Part shown: piece after piece, positions 36,253 to 45,075 of the stretch
How the letters are laid out: each line of letters opens with the position of its first letter
Position numbering within the stretch: position 1 is the stretch's first letter
Assembly: GCA_023398495.1 (NCBI GenBank)
Contig: JAEWSG010000225.1
Location: forward strand, 1 to 64,000
Direction of reading: 5' to 3'
From: Bacillota bacterium
Lineage (GTDB): Bacteria > Bacillota > Clostridia > Acetivibrionales > Acetivibrionaceae
DNA: 64,000 nucleotides
The notes under the pieces: generated by a model
The model's input: only the letters and a program-made list of their open reading frames with translations
What the model was told of the DNA's origin: nothing
Databases searched by the model: none
Made by a program: the position numbers and the translations under genes

Positions 36253-37428
36253 ATGGACAAAAAACCGGATTACAAGTATATTCCTTATGGAAGGCAATGG
36301 ATTGAAGAAGATGATATAGAGGCTGTGGTTCGGGTTTTAAGAGGAGAATATTTGACCACAGGTCCTAAAATAAAAGAGTTTGAAGAAGAGTTGGCGAATT
36401 ATACAGGAGCGAAATATGCTGTTGCAGTATCAAACGGGACATCAGCACTTCATGCAGCTTGCTTTGCTGCGGGGATAAAAGAAGGAGATGAAGTGATAAC
36501 TACGCCTGTTACTTTTGCTGCTTCTGCAAATTGTGTGCTATATATGGGTGCAAAGCCTGTTTTTGCAGATATTGATCCCCAAACATATAATATAGATCCA
36601 GAGGATATAAAGGCTAAGATAACTGATAAAACCAAGGCTATCATCCCAGTGCATTTTACCGGGCAGCCCTGTGATATGGATGAAATTCTTAAGATTGCGA
36701 AGGAAAATAATCTTACAGTAATAGAAGATGGTGCTCACGCATTAGGTGCTGAATACAAAGGCCGCAGAGTTGGAAGTATTGGGAATATGACAACTTTCAG
36801 CTTTCACCCGGTGAAACATATCACGACGGGGGAGGGCGGTGCCATTACAACAGACAGTGAAAGCATTTATAAGAAGCTTCTTCTTTTCAGAACACATGGA
36901 ATAACAAGGGATAGCAATGATTTGCTGAATAGCGAAGGGTCCTGGTATTATGAACAGCATTATCTGGGGTTTAATTATAGAATTACGGATATACAGGCAG
37001 CTCTGGGTTTAAGTCAGTTGAGTAAATCAGAAAGGTTTATTAAATTAAGAAGGGAATATGTACAGCAATATAATGAAGCATTTAGAGATTTAAATGAGTT
37101 GATTACACCTTTTCAGCTCGAAGAGGCAAATTCATCGTGGCATTTGTATATTATAAAATTGAAGCTGGAAAATTTAAATTGTGATAGGAAACAGATATTT
37201 GAAGAACTCCAAAGCAAAAATATTGGTGTCAATGTTCATTACATTCCTGTATACTACCACCCTTATTACAGGCAGTTAGGGTATGAAAAGGGTTTATGTC
37301 CATACGCTGAAGAGCTTTATGAAAGAATGATAACGCTTCCGCTATTCCCAAAGATGGAAAAGGAAGATGTTCAATACATTATATCAAATGTGAAGGAAGT
37401 TTTGCGAAGGCATGCAAAAAATGTGTAA
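36253..37428 (+). CDS. pseC: Nonulosonate pathway aminotransferase PseC
   Basis: The 391-residue DegT/DnrJ/EryC1/StrS aminotransferase opens with YKYIPYGRQWI and has EDDIEAVVRVLRGEYLTTGP, VEDGAHALGAEY and FSFHPVKHITTGEGGAI (PLP lysine). It matches PseC, which puts an amino group on C4 of the UDP-keto-sugar. AAGGAG lies just upstream. It is the last core pse gene and follows the palindromic element, so it may have its own expression control. Confidence 0.9.
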   Translation: MDKKPDYKYIPYGRQWIEEDDIEAVVRVLRGEYLTTGPKIKEFEEELANYTGAKYAVAVSNGTSALHAACFAAGIKEGDEVITTPVTFAASANCVLYMGAKPVFADIDPQTYNIDPEDIKAKITDKTKAIIPVHFTGQPCDMDEILKIAKENNLTVIEDGAHALGAEYKGRRVGSIGNMTTFSFHPVKHITTGEGGAITTDSESIYKKLLLFRTHGITRDSNDLLNSEGSWYYEQHYLGFNYRITDIQAALGLSQLSKSERFIKLRREYVQQYNEAFRDLNELITPFQLEEANSSWHLYIIKLKLENLNCDRKQIFEELQSKNIGVNVHYIPVYYHPYYRQLGYEKGLCPYAEELYERMITLPLFPKMEKEDVQYIISNVKEVLRRHAKNV

Positions 37429-37531
37429 ATTCTGCCTTGTGTTTTTATGTAGTCGGTCTGGAGTAAATGCTACTGGAAATTGATGGGATTTAGTTTTTTT
37501 CTAACTCTACAAAAAAGGAAGGATGATTATC

Positions 37532-38470
37532 TTGAATATACTTGTTACAGGTGGAGCTGGGTTTATCGGACGTTGGGTTGTAAAGAGACTTCTTGGAGAC
37601 AGACACAAGGTATTGATTTTAGACAACCTGGCCAATGGAAATAGGTCAAATATTGAAGAATTTGAAGATGATCCAAACTTTATAGAGTTTGTTGAGGGCG
37701 ATATAAAACATATTTCGACTTTGGACAGGCTTTTTGAGAATAAATTTGACTTGTGTTATCATCTTGCGGCCAGTATTAATGTGCAGGATAGTATAGATGA
37801 CCCGGAGACAACATTTAGAAATGACGTGGTGGGAACCTTCAATGTTCTCGAACAGTGCAGAATGAATAACGTAAAAATAGTCTTTATGAGTACCTGTATG
37901 GTGTATGACAGGGCAAATGACGATAAAGGCATAAATGAGTACCACCCAGTAAAACCTGCTTCCCCGTATGCCGGAAGTAAAATCGCTGGAGAAAATATGG
38001 TTTTATCATACTGGTATGCTTACAAGCTGCCGGTAGTAATTGTAAGACCGTTCAATACTTATGGTCCGATGCAGAAGTCAAGTGGTGAAGGAGGGGTAGT
38101 AGCAATATTCATTAAAAGAAATCTGGAAGGGCTTCCGTTGAATATTTATGGCGACGGATTGCAGACAAGGGATCTTCTATACGTTGAGGACTGTGCAGAA
38201 TTTGTTGTTCAGGCTGGATACTCGGATAAGGTGAACGGAGAAATAGTAAACGCAGGCTTAGGAAGGGACATAAGCATAAACGAATTAGCTCTAATGATAT
38301 CCAAAGATAAAGACAAAATAAAGCATGTACCTCACATTCATCCTCAAAGCGAAATTCCCAGGCTGTTATGTAATTGTAAAAAGGCTAAGGATATTCTCGG
38401 GTGGTATCCGAAAACTTCTTTAGAAGAAGGAATAACGAGGACAACGAAATGGATAAAAAACTTAATCTAA
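37532..38470 (+). CDS. NAD-dependent epimerase/dehydratase at the pse locus
   Basis: The 312-residue extended SDR has VTGGAGFIGRWVVKRL, HLAASINVQDS, an active-site MSTCMVYD and YAGSK, and YGDGLQTRDLLYVEDC. Its substrate is unknown. In the split Bacillus-type route, a second SDR reduces or epimerises the dehydratase product, and this could be that enzyme; it might also make another sugar. TTG 37532 is preferred, because the AAGGAAGG ribosome site lies 9 bases upstream. Confidence 0.72.
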   Translation: MNILVTGGAGFIGRWVVKRLLGDRHKVLILDNLANGNRSNIEEFEDDPNFIEFVEGDIKHISTLDRLFENKFDLCYHLAASINVQDSIDDPETTFRNDVVGTFNVLEQCRMNNVKIVFMSTCMVYDRANDDKGINEYHPVKPASPYAGSKIAGENMVLSYWYAYKLPVVIVRPFNTYGPMQKSSGEGGVVAIFIKRNLEGLPLNIYGDGLQTRDLLYVEDCAEFVVQAGYSDKVNGEIVNAGLGRDISINELALMISKDKDKIKHVPHIHPQSEIPRLLCNCKKAKDILGWYPKTSLEEGITRTTKWIKNLI

Positions 38471-38495
38471 ACTTAATTTCATAATAATCCGATAC
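38468..38495 (+). promoter_or_regulatory. Sigma-D promoter for flaG-fliD-fliS
   Basis: TAAA (38468-38471) and TCCGATAC (38488-38495) stand 16 bases apart and match the sigma-D -35 and -10 boxes closely. The -35 overlaps the stop codon of the previous gene. This would couple the cap and chaperone genes to flagellin expression. Confidence 0.65.
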
Positions 38496-38527
38496 TAATA
38501 ATAAGAAAGTTCACGGAGGGATTATTT

Positions 38528-38941
38528 ATGAAAATTGAGAGCATGGATGCTGCAAGTGTACAATCTGTAAAAACACAGAATATAGAACACCATAATGATT
38601 CTGTAAATACCGACAATAATCCCAAAACGGAAACTAAAGATCAGAATAATCCTAAAGATAACAAAAATGTACTTACAATGAATTTGTCAGGATATGAAAA
38701 AAAGGAACGTCCCATATCAGATAAGGCAGTTGTTGAGGCTATTGAAAAGGCAAACAAGGCAATAACGGGCGCAAAGACACAGTTTGAGTTTTCTATCCAT
38801 GAAAAAACAAAAGAAATAATGGTCAAAGTAATTGACTCTGAAACTCAGGAGGTAATTAGAGAGATTCCGCCTGAAAAGATACTGGACATGGTCGCGAAAA
38901 TGTGGGAAATGGCAGGGATTCTGGTAGATGAAAGGAGATGA
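38528..38941 (+). CDS. flaG: FlaG family flagellar protein
   Basis: The 137-residue protein has a polar, Asn/Lys-rich first half and a conserved C-terminal half with FEFSIHEKTKEIMVKVIDSETQEVIREIPPEKILDMVAKMWEMAGI in pieces, the FlaG signature. FlaG proteins influence filament length; they are encoded before fliD. A strong GGAGG lies upstream of the ATG. The fliD gene follows directly. Confidence 0.93.
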   Translation: MKIESMDAASVQSVKTQNIEHHNDSVNTDNNPKTETKDQNNPKDNKNVLTMNLSGYEKKERPISDKAVVEAIEKANKAITGAKTQFEFSIHEKTKEIMVKVIDSETQEVIREIPPEKILDMVAKMWEMAGILVDERR

Positions 38942-38946
38942 ATACC

Positions 38947-41448
38947 ATGTCAATAAATAATATATCAAATATGATGAACAGCAGACTTAGGTTGACAGGG
39001 TTTTCTTCGGGTCTTGATACTGATAGTATAATATCAAAATTGATGGATATAGAAAAAACAAAAATACATAAAGTTCAGAGAGCTAAACAATTACTGGAAT
39101 GGAAACGGGATGGCTACAGGGATATAACCAGCAAGTTAAGAAGCTTTAGTGACGAATATTTTAATGTACTAAAACCAGCAACAAATTTCAGGTCTTCGAG
39201 TTCTTTTGCATCCTTTAATGTGACTTCAGGTAGTGAAACTGTAGTTACAGCTAAAGCAAATGCAGATGCAACGTCCAAAACTCATAGTATAATAGTAAGT
39301 GCTTTAGCTACTAGTGCAAAGGTTGCGGGTACTTCAGGTCTGGCGGATTCTGTTAAGGGCAGCAATACAATTAGCAGCCTTAATTTGGAGGGCAAACAAC
39401 TAGATTTTACTCTTGATGGGGTGACGAAAACAATAAACCTTCATAACTATTCAAGTGTAGCAGATTTGGAAACAAATATTGAAACTGCTTTAGCAGATGT
39501 TTTTGGTTCGGGGAAAATTGATGTCTTAACAACCGGAGACCAGTTAGAGTTTAAAATGATGTTGGGTGGCAGTACATTAAGCGTTAAAGACTCAACCAAC
39601 AGTTTTATAGGATCTTTGGGATACTCAGCCGGCCAGAAAAATTACATAGAAGGTTCAAATGTAAATACAAACTATTCATCTTATACCAATGGGAGTTTTA
39701 AATTGACTCTTGGAAGTGGAACAGCTCAAAATATAAATATAACTGATGCTTCAGATATAAATGATCTTACAAGCAAAATCCAAAGCGCAATTGATGCTAA
39801 TGCAGAGCTTGGCGGTAAAATTAAAGTTACTAACAACGGAAGTAAGTTGAGTTTTCAGACAGTCAGTGGAGAAGCAGTTAAACTTAATTCCGGCGACACA
39901 AATAATGTATTGGATAAACTGGGTTTTGCAAATGGAGCGACTGTAACAGGTACAAGCTCAAACCTAATAGACCTGAGCGGGAATGAACAGGGAAAATCCT
40001 TTATTATAAATGTGAACGGAGTAGATAAAACTATTCAGATAGATCAGGATTACAGCGATTTGAATGATATGGCTGCATATATTAAGGCACAAATAGGAGG
40101 CACTGTTAATGTCGCAAAAGATTCAGCAAGCAACAGATTGGTGTTTTCTACCAGCGGCAATGATAAAATAATATTTAATAAAGGACCGGAAGATGGTCTT
40201 CTGAAGCTTGGATTTGCAGCAACAGACAATAAGAGCAGCGCAATATCATTAAATTCTTCTCTAGACAGCATTAAGACAAATTTTATAAACGATTTGAACG
40301 TATCAGACCCAAATGCAAATGTGACATTTGCTATAAACGGTCAAACTATTGATGTTGGAAAAACTTATGCTAATGCTACCCTCTCAGATGTTATGAATGC
40401 AATCAATAACAGCAATGCAGGAGTAAAAATGTCCTATGACTCATTGACAGATAAATTCTCATTGGAATCCAAGACACAAGGGGCAACATCTACCATAGCG
40501 TTAACAGATTCATCATCCGGCTTATTAAAGTCCATGGGTGTTTTAGATGGTACATATACACAGGGAACTGATGCCGAATTTACCCTCGATGGTGTTTCGG
40601 GCATGAAACGGTCAAGCAACGAATTTACTATAGATGGTGTGACCTATTCACTTAAAGGTTTGTCTGCCGATGCAGTGAATATAAACGTCGAAGGTGATAT
40701 TGATGCGGTTATAAACAACATTAAGGGCTTTGTAAGTAAATATAATGAATTGTTGGATACAATAAACGGTAAGCTTTCGGAAAAGAAAGACAGAAGTTAT
40801 ACTCCTCTTGTAGACGAAGAAAAGGATGCTATGTCTGATGATGAAGTAAAAAAATGGGAAGATAAGGCTAAGTCCGGAATACTCAGTAATGACAGTATTT
40901 TATCAAATGTTGTGAACAATATGAGGAGAGCTCTTTATGATAAAGTTGAAGGGGTTGACCTAAGTCTTTATGATATAGGAATAAGCACAGGTCTTTATCA
41001 GGATCGAGGGAAGCTGATTATAGATGAAACCAAGCTAAAGGATGCACTAAACAATAATTACAATAAGGTTGTAAAACTTTTTACAAACGAATCGCAGTAC
41101 TCATACTCGCAATCCCTTGACGATTCAGAAAAGAGGGCTACCAGGTACAGTGAGTCGGGGTTGGCACAAAGATTGTTTGACATTATGCAGGACAATATAA
41201 GAACTACAAGGAATTCAAACGGGCAGAAGGGTATTTTGCTTGAAAAGGCGGGATATATCGGTGACGGTTCGGAATATACCAATCTTATTGCAAAAGAAAT
41301 TGATACCAAAGATTCACTTATTGATACTCTTGTAAACAAGATGATGGATAAAGAAGAATGGTATTATAGCAGGTTTTCAATTATGGAAAGTGCATTAAGT
41401 GATATGCAAAGCCAATCGAGCTGGCTCAGCTCCCAGTTTAGCCAGTAA
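38947..41448 (+). CDS. fliD: Flagellar filament cap protein FliD, extra long
   Basis: At about 833 residues this is much longer than the usual 450-600. The N-terminal FLRLTGFSSGLDTDSIISKLMDIE region and C-terminal helix ends are typical FliD. Between them lie four related segments, each with a flagellin-hook-IN-like beginning (FTLDG, FKLTLGSG, FIINVNG, FAINGQ) and ending near a LGFA/LGYS/MGVL turn. They run from about residues 150 to 530 and expand the outer D2/D3 domains. The cap would be larger and may carry extra surface for binding. The ATG at 38947 is preferred because AAAGGAG is 9 bases upstream. Confidence 0.93.
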   Translation: MSINNISNMMNSRLRLTGFSSGLDTDSIISKLMDIEKTKIHKVQRAKQLLEWKRDGYRDITSKLRSFSDEYFNVLKPATNFRSSSSFASFNVTSGSETVVTAKANADATSKTHSIIVSALATSAKVAGTSGLADSVKGSNTISSLNLEGKQLDFTLDGVTKTINLHNYSSVADLETNIETALADVFGSGKIDVLTTGDQLEFKMMLGGSTLSVKDSTNSFIGSLGYSAGQKNYIEGSNVNTNYSSYTNGSFKLTLGSGTAQNINITDASDINDLTSKIQSAIDANAELGGKIKVTNNGSKLSFQTVSGEAVKLNSGDTNNVLDKLGFANGATVTGTSSNLIDLSGNEQGKSFIINVNGVDKTIQIDQDYSDLNDMAAYIKAQIGGTVNVAKDSASNRLVFSTSGNDKIIFNKGPEDGLLKLGFAATDNKSSAISLNSSLDSIKTNFINDLNVSDPNANVTFAINGQTIDVGKTYANATLSDVMNAINNSNAGVKMSYDSLTDKFSLESKTQGATSTIALTDSSSGLLKSMGVLDGTYTQGTDAEFTLDGVSGMKRSSNEFTIDGVTYSLKGLSADAVNINVEGDIDAVINNIKGFVSKYNELLDTINGKLSEKKDRSYTPLVDEEKDAMSDDEVKKWEDKAKSGILSNDSILSNVVNNMRRALYDKVEGVDLSLYDIGISTGLYQDRGKLIIDETKLKDALNNNYNKVVKLFTNESQYSYSQSLDDSEKRATRYSESGLAQRLFDIMQDNIRTTRNSNGQKGILLEKAGYIGDGSEYTNLIAKEIDTKDSLIDTLVNKMMDKEEWYYSRFSIMESALSDMQSQSSWLSSQFSQ

Positions 41449-41505
41449 AATGCCAACTTAGTTTTATTATAGCTGATTTTCTAATAAATCTTGGAGGGAT
41501 TTAAA

Positions 41506-41910
41506 ATGGCACTAAACAATGCGTATGAACAGTACAAAGAAAACTCAATATACACTGCAAGTCCTGAAGAACTTACGCTGATGTTGTATAATGGCTTGGT
41601 AAAGTTCTTGATGCAGGCTCAGATGGCTATTAATGAACAAACTATTGATAGGGCAAATAATTGCATTATAAAGGCTGAGAATATTATAAGTGAGTTCCGG
41701 TGTACACTGGATATGAAATATGATATTGCTCATGATCTGGATATTTTGTATGAATATATGAATAGAAGGCTTGTAGAGGCAAACCTTAAAAAGGACAATT
41801 CAATTATTGAAGAGGTATTGGGTTATGCCAGAGAGCTCAGAAATACCTGGGAACAGGCAATGAAATTGGCAAAGCAGCAGAATGCAAGATCATCGCAGGT
41901 AGCCAGGTAA
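41506..41910 (+). CDS. fliS: Flagellin-specific chaperone FliS
   Basis: The 134-residue helical protein has the FliS features ALNNAYEQYKENSIYTASPEELTLMLYNG and DLDILYEYMNRRLVEANLK. FliS binds the flagellin C-terminus and prevents premature assembly; it also helps FliW-type control. GGAGGG precedes the ATG at 41506. It is followed by palindromic element B. Confidence 0.94.
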   Translation: MALNNAYEQYKENSIYTASPEELTLMLYNGLVKFLMQAQMAINEQTIDRANNCIIKAENIISEFRCTLDMKYDIAHDLDILYEYMNRRLVEANLKKDNSIIEEVLGYARELRNTWEQAMKLAKQQNARSSQVAR

Positions 41911-41919
41911 TTATTGAAA

Positions 41920-42035
41920 TTAGTGCTGATTAACAAAATAAAATTCTAGACTTAATTTTGTTAATCAGTAAAAAACATAGGATGTGCATTTTGCATAATT
42001 CATTTCTAGAAATGAATTATGTTCAAAAGCACTAG
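41920..42035. repeat. Palindromic repeat element, copy B (about 116 bp)
   Basis: Reverse orientation to copy A: TTAGTGCT to AGCACTAG at the ends, then the TTCTAGA-centred hairpin 2 first, a CATAGGATGTGCATTTTGCATA linker and hairpin 1 last. The two copies agree over most of their length, with paired changes inside hairpin stems. It lies between fliS and the next flagellar gene. Its last bases (AG) run into the AGGAGAG ribosome site of that gene. Confidence 0.8.
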
Positions 42036-42045
42036 GAGAGATATA

Positions 42046-42534
42046 ATGGACACTAATCCTGAAATTTATGTAGAAAGGCTTATTGAAGCCTCAAGGAAAA
42101 AATATAAGTGCCTGCAGGATATGCTTCTTCTGACAATGGCACAGTCTGAATCGATAAACGAAGATGGATTGGAAGGACTTCAGAAGCTTATAAGTGATAA
42201 ACAGATAAAAATAGATGAGATAAACAGGATTGATGAGGAGTTTGGAGTTTATTTCTCAAGGCTTAAGCAAAAACTTGGAGTCAGCAGTCTGGACGAAGTT
42301 GTAATGCCAGGGCTCAAAGGTGTGGATGAGCTTAAACAGACTATCAAGCAAATAATGGAACTTTTGAGCGAAATAAGAGAAAATGAACAGCAGAATAACG
42401 AAAAGGCAAGGAATCTTTTGAATGACTTAGGGTCAAATATAAGAAAGATCCGAGAAGGACGAAAATTGAATTCTGTTTATAGCCAAAGTTCAGATTTGAG
42501 GCCTCCCTCATATTTTGTTGATAAAAAGAAATAG
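42046..42534 (+). CDS. FlgN/FliT-like flagellar chaperone
   Basis: The 162-residue, wholly helical protein (ERLIEASRKKYKCLQDMLLLTMAQSESI) has the FlgN-like pattern. Its place after fliD-fliS is that of fliT in Bacillus, so a FliD chaperone role is likely. The ATG at 42046 has AGGAGAG just upstream; the in-frame ATG at 42019 lies within palindromic element B and is rejected. No further gene follows until corA. Confidence 0.75.
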   Translation: MDTNPEIYVERLIEASRKKYKCLQDMLLLTMAQSESINEDGLEGLQKLISDKQIKIDEINRIDEEFGVYFSRLKQKLGVSSLDEVVMPGLKGVDELKQTIKQIMELLSEIRENEQQNNEKARNLLNDLGSNIRKIREGRKLNSVYSQSSDLRPPSYFVDKKK

Positions 42535-42626
42535 CTGAAATATTACTTATGATTTTTTCTCGTGGCTGGTCGTTTCGCTTTTTTCTTTTACGGGTTATAT
42601 GTCTCGAAGCTTTAAAATGATTTATA

Positions 42627-42656
42627 TTGACACTATGGCACTTTGTTGAATATAAT
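42627..42656 (+). promoter_or_regulatory. Sigma-A promoter of the M-box/corA unit
   Basis: TTGACA (42627-42632) and TATAAT (42651-42656) are 18 bases apart. Transcription would start some 15 bases before the riboswitch, which fits the expected leader. Confidence 0.75.
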
Positions 42657-42671
42657 AGAGAAGAAAACTCA

Positions 42672-42850
42672 ATACTTTGTTAGGTGAGGCTCCTATACAG
42701 AAAGAAGCTGCTACCCCGAAACGTCGAAAGACGCCAATGGGTCAACAAGCACTGCCGGATTAAGGTTTTGCTTAATGTAGCTGGTTTAAAACCTAAGCTG
42801 TATAGTGCTAAAGCTCAACGAGGGAAGATCAGTTGGTTATACAGGTATGT
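42672..42850 (+). ncRNA. M-box magnesium riboswitch
   Basis: The leader holds the M-box landmarks in order: TTAGGTGAGGCTCCT, then GCTGCTACCCCGAAACGTC, GACGCCAATGGGTCAAC, and later AAGCTCAACG. The M-box folds on Mg2+ and switches off magnesium transporters. A terminator follows and then a CorA gene, the classic arrangement. Limits are approximate. Confidence 0.9.
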
Positions 42851-42861
42851 GTATATGATAT

Positions 42862-42888
42862 AACTTCCACTCGTATGGAAGTTTTTTT
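42862..42888 (+). terminator. Riboswitch-controlled terminator before corA
   Basis: AACTTCCA pairs with TGGAAGTT across a 6-base loop and runs into T7. Placed between the M-box and corA, it is the expression platform: high Mg2+ would favour it. Confidence 0.85.
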
Positions 42889-42966
42889 GATGCGTATGGA
42901 ATATTTTGGCATTAGGCTCATTGAAGCTCAAATGAAATTATTTTTATTGATTGGGAAGTGATTGGA

Positions 42967-43905
42967 ATGATTGAATTTTTCAAGACTTATGATATGGCTC
43001 AGCAGCCTGTTAAAATTGATAAAATAGAAAAAGGTTGTTGGATTAATATTTTCGCACCTACAGAAGAGGAATTAAGTTATTTGGAAAAAAGCCTTAATAT
43101 ACTGCCCAACTTTTTAAGAGATCCTCTTGATGAAGAAGAAAAGCCCAGGATAGATGTTGAGGATAAACAAACGTTGCTTATTGTGGACATACCATATGTG
43201 TATGAGGATGAAAAAAACCTTAAATTTGAAACCATTCCAATGGGTATTCTTATTATGGATGAGTACTTACTTACCATATGTAATAGGGAAGCTTTACTAA
43301 TAGATTCTTTTAAGAACAAAAAAGTCAAAGAATGCTATACATTTAAAAAGACCAGACTAACACTACAGATACTTTTTGCAATTGCAAAAGACTTTTTAAG
43401 GTACTTAAGGCATATAGACAAAAAAACCGATGATCTTGAAAAAACTTTACACAAGTCAATGAGGAACAGGGAACTTTTCAAACTGTTAGAGCTTGAAAAG
43501 AGTCTGGTATTCTTCACAACATCACTTAAATCGAACGATGTAGTGATGGAAAAACTGCTTCGTGGTAAGCTCATAAAGATGTATGAAGAAGACCAGGATC
43601 TTCTTGAGGATGTACTTATTGAAAATAAACAGGCTATTGAAATGTCTAGTATTTACAGCACAATTTTAAGCGGTATGATGGATGCCTTTTCTTCGGTTAT
43701 TTCAAATAACCTTAATATGGTTATGAAGTTCCTTACATCAGTAACCATTGTAATGGCCATACCTACTATGATAGCAAGTTTTTTCGGAATGAATGTTCCA
43801 ATGCCATGGCAGAATTACAGTCATGGATTTACCTTGATATTATCAATTTCATTTAGCATAGCGTTAGTTGTAAGCTTATTCCTTTACAAGAAAGGGATGT
43901 TTTAG
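42967..43905 (+). CDS. corA: CorA family magnesium transporter
   Basis: The 312-residue protein has a cytoplasmic N-terminal domain of about 240 residues and two C-terminal membrane helices. The first ends with the CorA pore motif GMN (FFGMNVPMPW) and the second ends near the C-terminus with basic residues. It imports Mg2+ (or Co2+). The M-box riboswitch upstream supports this. The ATG at 42967 follows a GGGAAG site; GTG 42958 lies inside it. Confidence 0.93.
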   Translation: MIEFFKTYDMAQQPVKIDKIEKGCWINIFAPTEEELSYLEKSLNILPNFLRDPLDEEEKPRIDVEDKQTLLIVDIPYVYEDEKNLKFETIPMGILIMDEYLLTICNREALLIDSFKNKKVKECYTFKKTRLTLQILFAIAKDFLRYLRHIDKKTDDLEKTLHKSMRNRELFKLLELEKSLVFFTTSLKSNDVVMEKLLRGKLIKMYEEDQDLLEDVLIENKQAIEMSSIYSTILSGMMDAFSSVISNNLNMVMKFLTSVTIVMAIPTMIASFFGMNVPMPWQNYSHGFTLILSISFSIALVVSLFLYKKGMF

Positions 43906-43913
43906 ATTGGGCA

Positions 43914-44864
43914 CTACTCCTTATCAGTAGTGTCACCTAAACTATTTAAAAACTCATTAACTCTTTTCAAATACTGGTCTGTCAATTTTGTAAAACTTTC
44001 TACATGATTGACACCTTCAGTTTCCCATAAGGTTGCATTACTTCCAGCTGCCTTCAGAAGCTGGTGGCTGTTTTCTATAGAAATAAATTCATCATTCTTG
44101 CTGTGTATCAGGAAAACAGGCCTTGGAGAAATGTTGGCTATTACATCCCGAGGGCTGAACTCCTTAGGATTAATACCCAATAACAGCTTCATGGACATAA
44201 AAGTAGTTTTATTGAACGGAAAGGATGGTAACTTGCTCCATGCACTCAAACTGTCGTCAAGATACTCTTCCATATCGGCAAACGGACTGTCTGCAATTAC
44301 AGCATCAACATCTTCACTTAGTGCTCCTGCCACTATGCTTACTGCGGCACCCATTGAAAAACCCATTAACACTATTTGCTTGGAACCTAAGGTTTTAGCG
44401 TACTTTATTGCACCTAGTAGATCGTCTTTTTCGTGAATGCCGACGGTGGTTAAATTTCCTTCAGACTCGCCACAGTTTCTAAAATCAAAGGTCAATACAT
44501 TATAACCCTGATTGAGTAGTGATTTTATAAGAGTAAGCGTGTCTTCACCATACTGAAGCCTGTTTTGACGGTACCCATGAGCTAAAATCAGAGTTTTATT
44601 ACTGCCCTTTACTTCAAAAAACCAACCTTTTAAAGTTATTTCATCTTTTATGTCTTTAAAGGTTATATTTCTGTTTTCAGGAACTATATTAGACGAAAAA
44701 ACAGGTATTGCTTTTCTTTTTGGATGGGTCAGAGACCATCCAGTGTATGTTGATACCCCCATTAAGGCTATTGCACCGATTAGCAAAAATACAAGTATAG
44801 ACATAATTATTGTCCTTGTTTTATGTGTTTTTCTATGTGTATATGATATACCACTTATTCTCAC
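43914..44864 (-). CDS. Membrane-anchored alpha/beta hydrolase
   Basis: The protein of about 316 residues has one N-terminal membrane helix (about residues 20-42, IIMSILVFLLIGAIALMGV) and then an alpha/beta-hydrolase fold with oxyanion-region LAHGYRQNRLQYG, nucleophile GFSMGA, an acid Asp in SKNDEF and the His in NHVES. The catalytic triad is complete. The substrate is unknown; relatives are esterases or peptidases of the bem46/YqkD type. I chose GTG 44864 because AGGAGG lies at the right distance; ATG 44897 lies upstream of that site. Confidence 0.82.
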   Translation of the reverse strand: MRISGISYTHRKTHKTRTIIMSILVFLLIGAIALMGVSTYTGWSLTHPKRKAIPVFSSNIVPENRNITFKDIKDEITLKGWFFEVKGSNKTLILAHGYRQNRLQYGEDTLTLIKSLLNQGYNVLTFDFRNCGESEGNLTTVGIHEKDDLLGAIKYAKTLGSKQIVLMGFSMGAAVSIVAGALSEDVDAVIADSPFADMEEYLDDSLSAWSKLPSFPFNKTTFMSMKLLLGINPKEFSPRDVIANISPRPVFLIHSKNDEFISIENSHQLLKAAGSNATLWETEGVNHVESFTKLTDQYLKRVNEFLNSLGDTTDKE

Positions 44865-45075
44865 TTTGCTTACCTCCTGTTTAAGTAAGTATTTCAAATA
44901 TGTACAAATAATGCTTCTTTCACACCTTTTTATATCCCATTGAAGATTTGGAAATGCTATAATAGTTATATTATTATTTTACTTTGACAATTGACCAAAT
45001 ATCCATTTATTTTATTATATTTTCAATTGTTGCTAATGTAAAGGAAAAGAACCAAAATTATAGGAGTAATAAATT

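Noticed and set aside
42019..42046. ATG at 42019 as the start of the FlgN/FliT-like gene
   Set aside because: It lies in the palindromic element and has no ribosome site; the ATG at 42046 has AGGAGAG at the right distance.
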